A DNA stretch of 64,000 nt, taken from contig CAIYDY010000441.1 in NCBI GenBank assembly GCA_903925015.1, forward strand, positions 1-64,000, written 5' to 3'. Made by a program: the position numbers and the translations under genes. The notes under the pieces were generated by a model, which saw only the letters and a program-made list of their open reading frames with translations, searched no databases and was not told where the DNA came from. Shown here one piece after another: positions 60,464 through 64,000 of the stretch; the first letter of the stretch is position 1; every line of letters begins with the position of its first letter. The DNA is from an uncultured Acidobacteriia bacterium (GTDB lineage Bacteria > Acidobacteriota > Terriglobia > Bryobacterales > Bryobacteraceae).

Positions 60464-63400
60464 GTCGGACACTGCGATGGGGCGGAGTAGTCGCCGCAAT
60501 CCTTGGGATGATCGGCCTGACATCGGTCTTGGTCCTGCGGAGCGACTGGCTAAGGGTGCGAATCCTCGCCACCATCATCGACGAAACGGAGCGTGTCACT
60601 GGTGGGAGGGTAGAGCTTGGTGGGTACCGCTTCGATTGGCCAAGTCGGATTGTGGAGATCACGCGCTTCACCCTGCATGGCTCGGAGACCTCCGGACCAC
60701 CACTATTGACCGTCGAACGGGCCACCATCGAGCTGCGGATCGTATCCCTGTTTACGCGCGATGTGCGGCTCGGGAAGATTTCAGCAACCAATCCACATGC
60801 CCATCTGATCATTGGCGAGAATGGCACCACCAATCTGCCGCGGCCGAAGGGTCCAAAGTCCGGGAAACGCGTGGCGGACATCATTGTGGATCTCAAGATA
60901 GCCGGTCTGGACACTACCGGCGGCACCTTGTTGCTGGAAGTCGCCAAGCAGGGTGCGCGTGCGGTCCCGTGGGATGCGCATGCCTTGGATGTGGGGGCGA
61001 AGGTTTCGTACGACCCGCTAGCGGACCGGTATGCCGGGGATGTCGCTGTCGGGAGGGCAAAAGTCTCCCTGTTGGGCAGAACCGTGGACGCTAGCATTGA
61101 GGCCAGCGCATCCATGGAGCGGAACCGGATCGGTGCCAGTCGGGTGAAGGTGACCTCGGCGACATCCGAGATCCTGCTAACGGAGGCTGGCTTGGAGAAT
61201 TTCGCCGCGCCGGTAACCCATGGCCATTTCGTCGCCCGGCTCGGCTTGGCCGAGATCGACAAACGTACTGCGGGGACCATCCAAGCCACCGGCGAGGCGC
61301 GATGGGTTTCGCTGGATGACTACAGGGTTACGGGGCACGCCGAAGGCTCCGATGTATCCGTACCACGGGTACGCCATGTCCAGCTAGCCGCGAACCTTGA
61401 GCTGACGCCGCAAAAACTAATGTTCCATCAGGCCAAGCTGGCGGCGAACGGTGGAAGGCTGGTGGCTGACGGAAGCTTGGAGAATTGGACCAACCTCCGC
61501 GCCACGGGAAAATTGGAAGCCTTCGATATCGCCCGTGCGGCGTCATTGGCCGGTATACCCACCCCTCCCTATGGGGGTGCAGTTTCCGGTCCGTTTGAAG
61601 TTCGTGCCAATGCTTCCCGGCAGTTTGCATTAGCCAAACTGGCAGTCACACCGGCTGCCACCGGAACGCCAATGAGGGGACAGGTGGAGTTCCAGTATGA
61701 CTCCGCCGCCAGTCGCGTCGAGTTGGGGCACAGCTGGATCGAACTGCCCGCAACTCGGGTGGACGTATCGGGAACGCTTGGAGAGCGGCTGGAGGTAAGG
61801 GCCTCTTCCCGCAATCCCGCCGAAGTGCTTGGACCCCTGGGTGATCGGGCCCCGAAGATTGGATATGCCTTCGCATCCTTTGACGGCAGCGTCGTCGGGC
61901 CACTGGGTGATCCGGTCGTGGAGGGACAGGTGTCTGCCACGGCAATCGTCTTCGACGGAAAGCGCATGGATTCACTATCCGGCGAAGTAGAGGCACGGGC
62001 GGGGCGGGTGTCCTCCAACAGCATGATCGCTGCCGTGAATGGCATGCGAATTACGGGAAAAGGCTCGGCCCCGCTCGCGGATTGGGCGCTAACCGCACAG
62101 ACGCCCATCGACGCCACCGGCGCGATCGAAGCTCTTGATCTAACAACCCTCCCGGAAATTCAGAAGCTGAAGCTCGGTATCGCGGGCCTTCTCTCTGCCA
62201 AGGCCGCAGTCTCGGGCACGGTGGGAGCTCCGGTTGTAGCTGCGGACGTCATCCTCGGCCGCGGAACCATTGAGGGACAGCCTTTCGATTCCATATCGGG
62301 AAAGGCCCAATGGGCAAACCGCGATTTGCAGAGCTTCGCCGGTATCTTTGTTTCGGGATCCAAGCGCGTCAATATTACGGCGGCGCTTGGACGCGGCACG
62401 GATCTGGAGTTCAATTTCACCAGCAATACGATGGCGCTCAATGAGATCGCCCTCGTGCGGGCCCGACAACCCGATATCCAAGGTTTCGGCAAATTCCATG
62501 CCGATGGCTTGGTAAAGATCACAACTGACTCCAAGGGAGACTCGCGCGCTGACTTAGCTCGCGTTCGGGCCGACGCCTCCGCCAACGGGCTGGAGCTTTT
62601 TGGGCGCAATCTGGGAGACGCCCGATTCACCGCACAAACGAACAACGGCATCGTCTCCACCCATTTCGAATCGAATGCCGCGAAGGCCTCCATCCGGGGT
62701 GACGGTACCGTGCGGTTGGGCGGCGAATATGTGGCCAACGCCAAAATCCAATTCATGGAGTCGGCGTTGAATCCGCTGGTGGCGCTGATCCTCAAGTCCG
62801 AGGACGCCAAGTCGTTGAATTTCGACGGAACGCTCGAAGCGACGTTGGCGGTTACTGGACCCCTCCTCAGGCCGGAGGACATCACGGCGGTGTTCGACAT
62901 CCCCAAGGTTGAGGTACATCCCTTGGCTGGCACACCCGTAGCCAAACTCCTGCCCGGATATTCGGTGGTGAACGATGGGCCGATCCGGGTTTCCATGGCG
63001 AAGTCGGTGGCCAAGGTCGAGAGCGCGCATCTCAAAGCGCCCCAGACGGACGTGTCGGTGACAGGTACGGTCTCGCCCTTTGCACCCAATACGGCCTTGG
63101 ATTTGAAGGTTCGCGGCGACTTGAACCTCGCATTGCTACACACGCTAAGTCCCGATTTGACGTCCTCCGGGGTGCTGACTCTGGATGCAATCGTGCGCGG
63201 GGGATTTACCGCGCCGGAACTCTCGGGCCGCGCAGTTCTGCGGAACGGGGACTTCCACTACAGCGAGTTCTCGAACGGCCTTTCATCCGCGAACGGGGAA
63301 ATCACGTTTACCGGATCGAGGGCGAACATACAATCGCTCAGCGCGGAATCGGGCGGTGGACGGGTGCAAGCGACGGGTTTCGCATCGTGGAGTGGCGATC

Positions 63401-64000
63401 AAATCGCCTTCCGTGTTGAAGCGAAGGGAACCGAGGTGCGCGTGCGCTATCCCGAAGGTGTGAGTTCCGTTTCCGATGCCGCGATCACGCTCTCCGGAAC
63501 CCAACAGAGGAGCCAGGTATCGGGAACCGTGACTGTACATCGAATTGCGGTCAACCCAAAATCGGATGCCGCTACGATCCTGCAGCTATCGGCGCAGCCT
63601 CTGAAGGTCGCCCCTCAAGGCGGCCTGCTGGCCAACATGAATCTGGATGTCCAGGTGGCAACGGCACCGGACGTTGCGATCCAGACCAGCGTGACAAAGA
63701 GCGTCAGCGCGGATGCGAATCTGCGGCTGCGCGGGACGGCCACCAATCCGGCAATATTGGGACGCGTGAACATCACGCAGGGCGAGGTTGTGTTCTTCGG
63801 CAACAAGTACGACATCAACCAGGGCACAATCTCATTCTTCAACCCGACAAAGATTGAGCCGGTCCTGAATCTGGACTTGGAAACGAAGGCTCGCGGGGTG
63901 GATGTGATCCTGACCGTGGCCGGTCCCATGAGCAAGCTCAACGTCAGCTACCGGTCCGATCCACCGCTGCAGTTTTCGGATATCGTGGCGCTGTTGGCGA
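60460..64000 (+). CDS. TamB-family (DUF490) translocation and assembly protein, 3'-truncated by window edge
   Basis: An open frame of at least 1180 codons from GTG 60460 (overlapping the previous TGA) to the right edge, with no stop. It starts with a membrane anchor (GVVAAILGMIGLTSVLVL), followed by AsmA/TamB-like beta repeats throughout and, near the edge, the DUF490 C-terminal pattern (NKYDINQGTISFFNPTKIEP, then LDLETKARGVDVILTVAGP and SDPPLQFSDIVALLA). TamB is a long periplasm-spanning beta-taco protein that works with TamA in outer-membrane assembly and lipid transport. Perhaps only tens to a few hundred residues are missing. Confidence 0.93.
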   Translation, partial: MSRTLRWGGVVAAILGMIGLTSVLVLRSDWLRVRILATIIDETERVTGGRVELGGYRFDWPSRIVEITRFTLHGSETSGPPLLTVERATIELRIVSLFTRDVRLGKISATNPHAHLIIGENGTTNLPRPKGPKSGKRVADIIVDLKIAGLDTTGGTLLLEVAKQGARAVPWDAHALDVGAKVSYDPLADRYAGDVAVGRAKVSLLGRTVDASIEASASMERNRIGASRVKVTSATSEILLTEAGLENFAAPVTHGHFVARLGLAEIDKRTAGTIQATGEARWVSLDDYRVTGHAEGSDVSVPRVRHVQLAANLELTPQKLMFHQAKLAANGGRLVADGSLENWTNLRATGKLEAFDIARAASLAGIPTPPYGGAVSGPFEVRANASRQFALAKLAVTPAATGTPMRGQVEFQYDSAASRVELGHSWIELPATRVDVSGTLGERLEVRASSRNPAEVLGPLGDRAPKIGYAFASFDGSVVGPLGDPVVEGQVSATAIVFDGKRMDSLSGEVEARAGRVSSNSMIAAVNGMRITGKGSAPLADWALTAQTPIDATGAIEALDLTTLPEIQKLKLGIAGLLSAKAAVSGTVGAPVVAADVILGRGTIEGQPFDSISGKAQWANRDLQSFAGIFVSGSKRVNITAALGRGTDLEFNFTSNTMALNEIALVRARQPDIQGFGKFHADGLVKITTDSKGDSRADLARVRADASANGLELFGRNLGDARFTAQTNNGIVSTHFESNAAKASIRGDGTVRLGGEYVANAKIQFMESALNPLVALILKSEDAKSLNFDGTLEATLAVTGPLLRPEDITAVFDIPKVEVHPLAGTPVAKLLPGYSVVNDGPIRVSMAKSVAKVESAHLKAPQTDVSVTGTVSPFAPNTALDLKVRGDLNLALLHTLSPDLTSSGVLTLDAIVRGGFTAPELSGRAVLRNGDFHYSEFSNGLSSANGEITFTGSRANIQSLSAESGGGRVQATGFASWSGDQIAFRVEAKGTEVRVRYPEGVSSVSDAAITLSGTQQRSQVSGTVTVHRIAVNPKSDAATILQLSAQPLKVAPQGGLLANMNLDVQVATAPDVAIQTSVTKSVSADANLRLRGTATNPAILGRVNITQGEVVFFGNKYDINQGTISFFNPTKIEPVLNLDLETKARGVDVILTVAGPMSKLNVSYRSDPPLQFSDIVALLA

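Overview
The window reads as chromosomal DNA of an Acidobacteriota bacterium, most likely of the Solibacter/Bryobacter group (Bryobacterales). This rests on recognisable families rather than a database search: a TIGR03435-type protein, two secreted proteins with the Solibacter TIGR03437 C-terminal domain, an Oar-like TonB-dependent receptor with a carboxypeptidase-regulatory-like N-terminus, a DUF1552 + DUF1587/1592/1588/1585 pair, several exported sulfatase/peptidase genes and a hopanoid cluster. The DNA is GC-rich and densely coded. I see no phage, insertion sequence or CRISPR array.

Layout. 1-3.5 kb: exported DUF1552 and cytochrome-like DUF1592 genes, then a small orphan gene and a bidirectional terminator. 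3.8-10.4 kb (minus): Oar-like receptor, GMP synthase and a C-terminal processing protease. 10.5-12.1 kb: two convergent lysophospholipid-acyltransferase-type genes. 12.2-16 kb: heat-shock operon dnaK-dnaJ-hspR with a sigma70-type promoter overlapped by a HAIR-like site and hairpins in the leader and between dnaK and dnaJ. 16-18.8 kb: a frameshifted exported protein, a pentameric ligand-gated ion channel homologue and a divergent 56-aa peptide gene whose start codon overlaps that of the channel. 18.8-25 kb: M14-like exported peptidase, initiator tRNA, pdxA, a ComEA-like helix-hairpin-helix protein and a sulfatase. 25-29.4 kb: TetR regulator + bpt facing a membrane protein across a palindromic operator; a mutarotase-like exported protein, a DUF2007 protein and a fasciclin protein.

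29.5-35.1 kb: a tightly overlapping hopanoid/squalene operon hpnA-hpnG-(Zn dehydrogenase)-(Zn dehydrogenase)-hpnC-hpnD. 35-42.5 kb: TIGR03435 protein, Dps, glutamine synthetase, an outer-membrane porin, a second sulfatase and leucyl aminopeptidase. 42.5-55 kb: smpB, then a type II secretion-like set (secretin carrying a C-terminal cohesin-like domain, two tandem pseudopilins) followed by three large secreted proteins, two of which share a module. 55-64 kb: a dimethylargininase-like gene, a ThiF/MoeB-like E1 enzyme, and a TAM-like outer-membrane assembly operon (BamA/TamA-like barrel, SurA-N-like chaperone, TamB-like protein running off the right edge).

The gene content suggests a soil heterotroph investing in export, outer-membrane biogenesis and hopanoid-modified membranes. 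The most unusual items are the pLGIC/peptide divergent pair, the two dehydrogenases embedded in the hopanoid operon, and the cohesin-tailed secretin next to a family of large secreted proteins.
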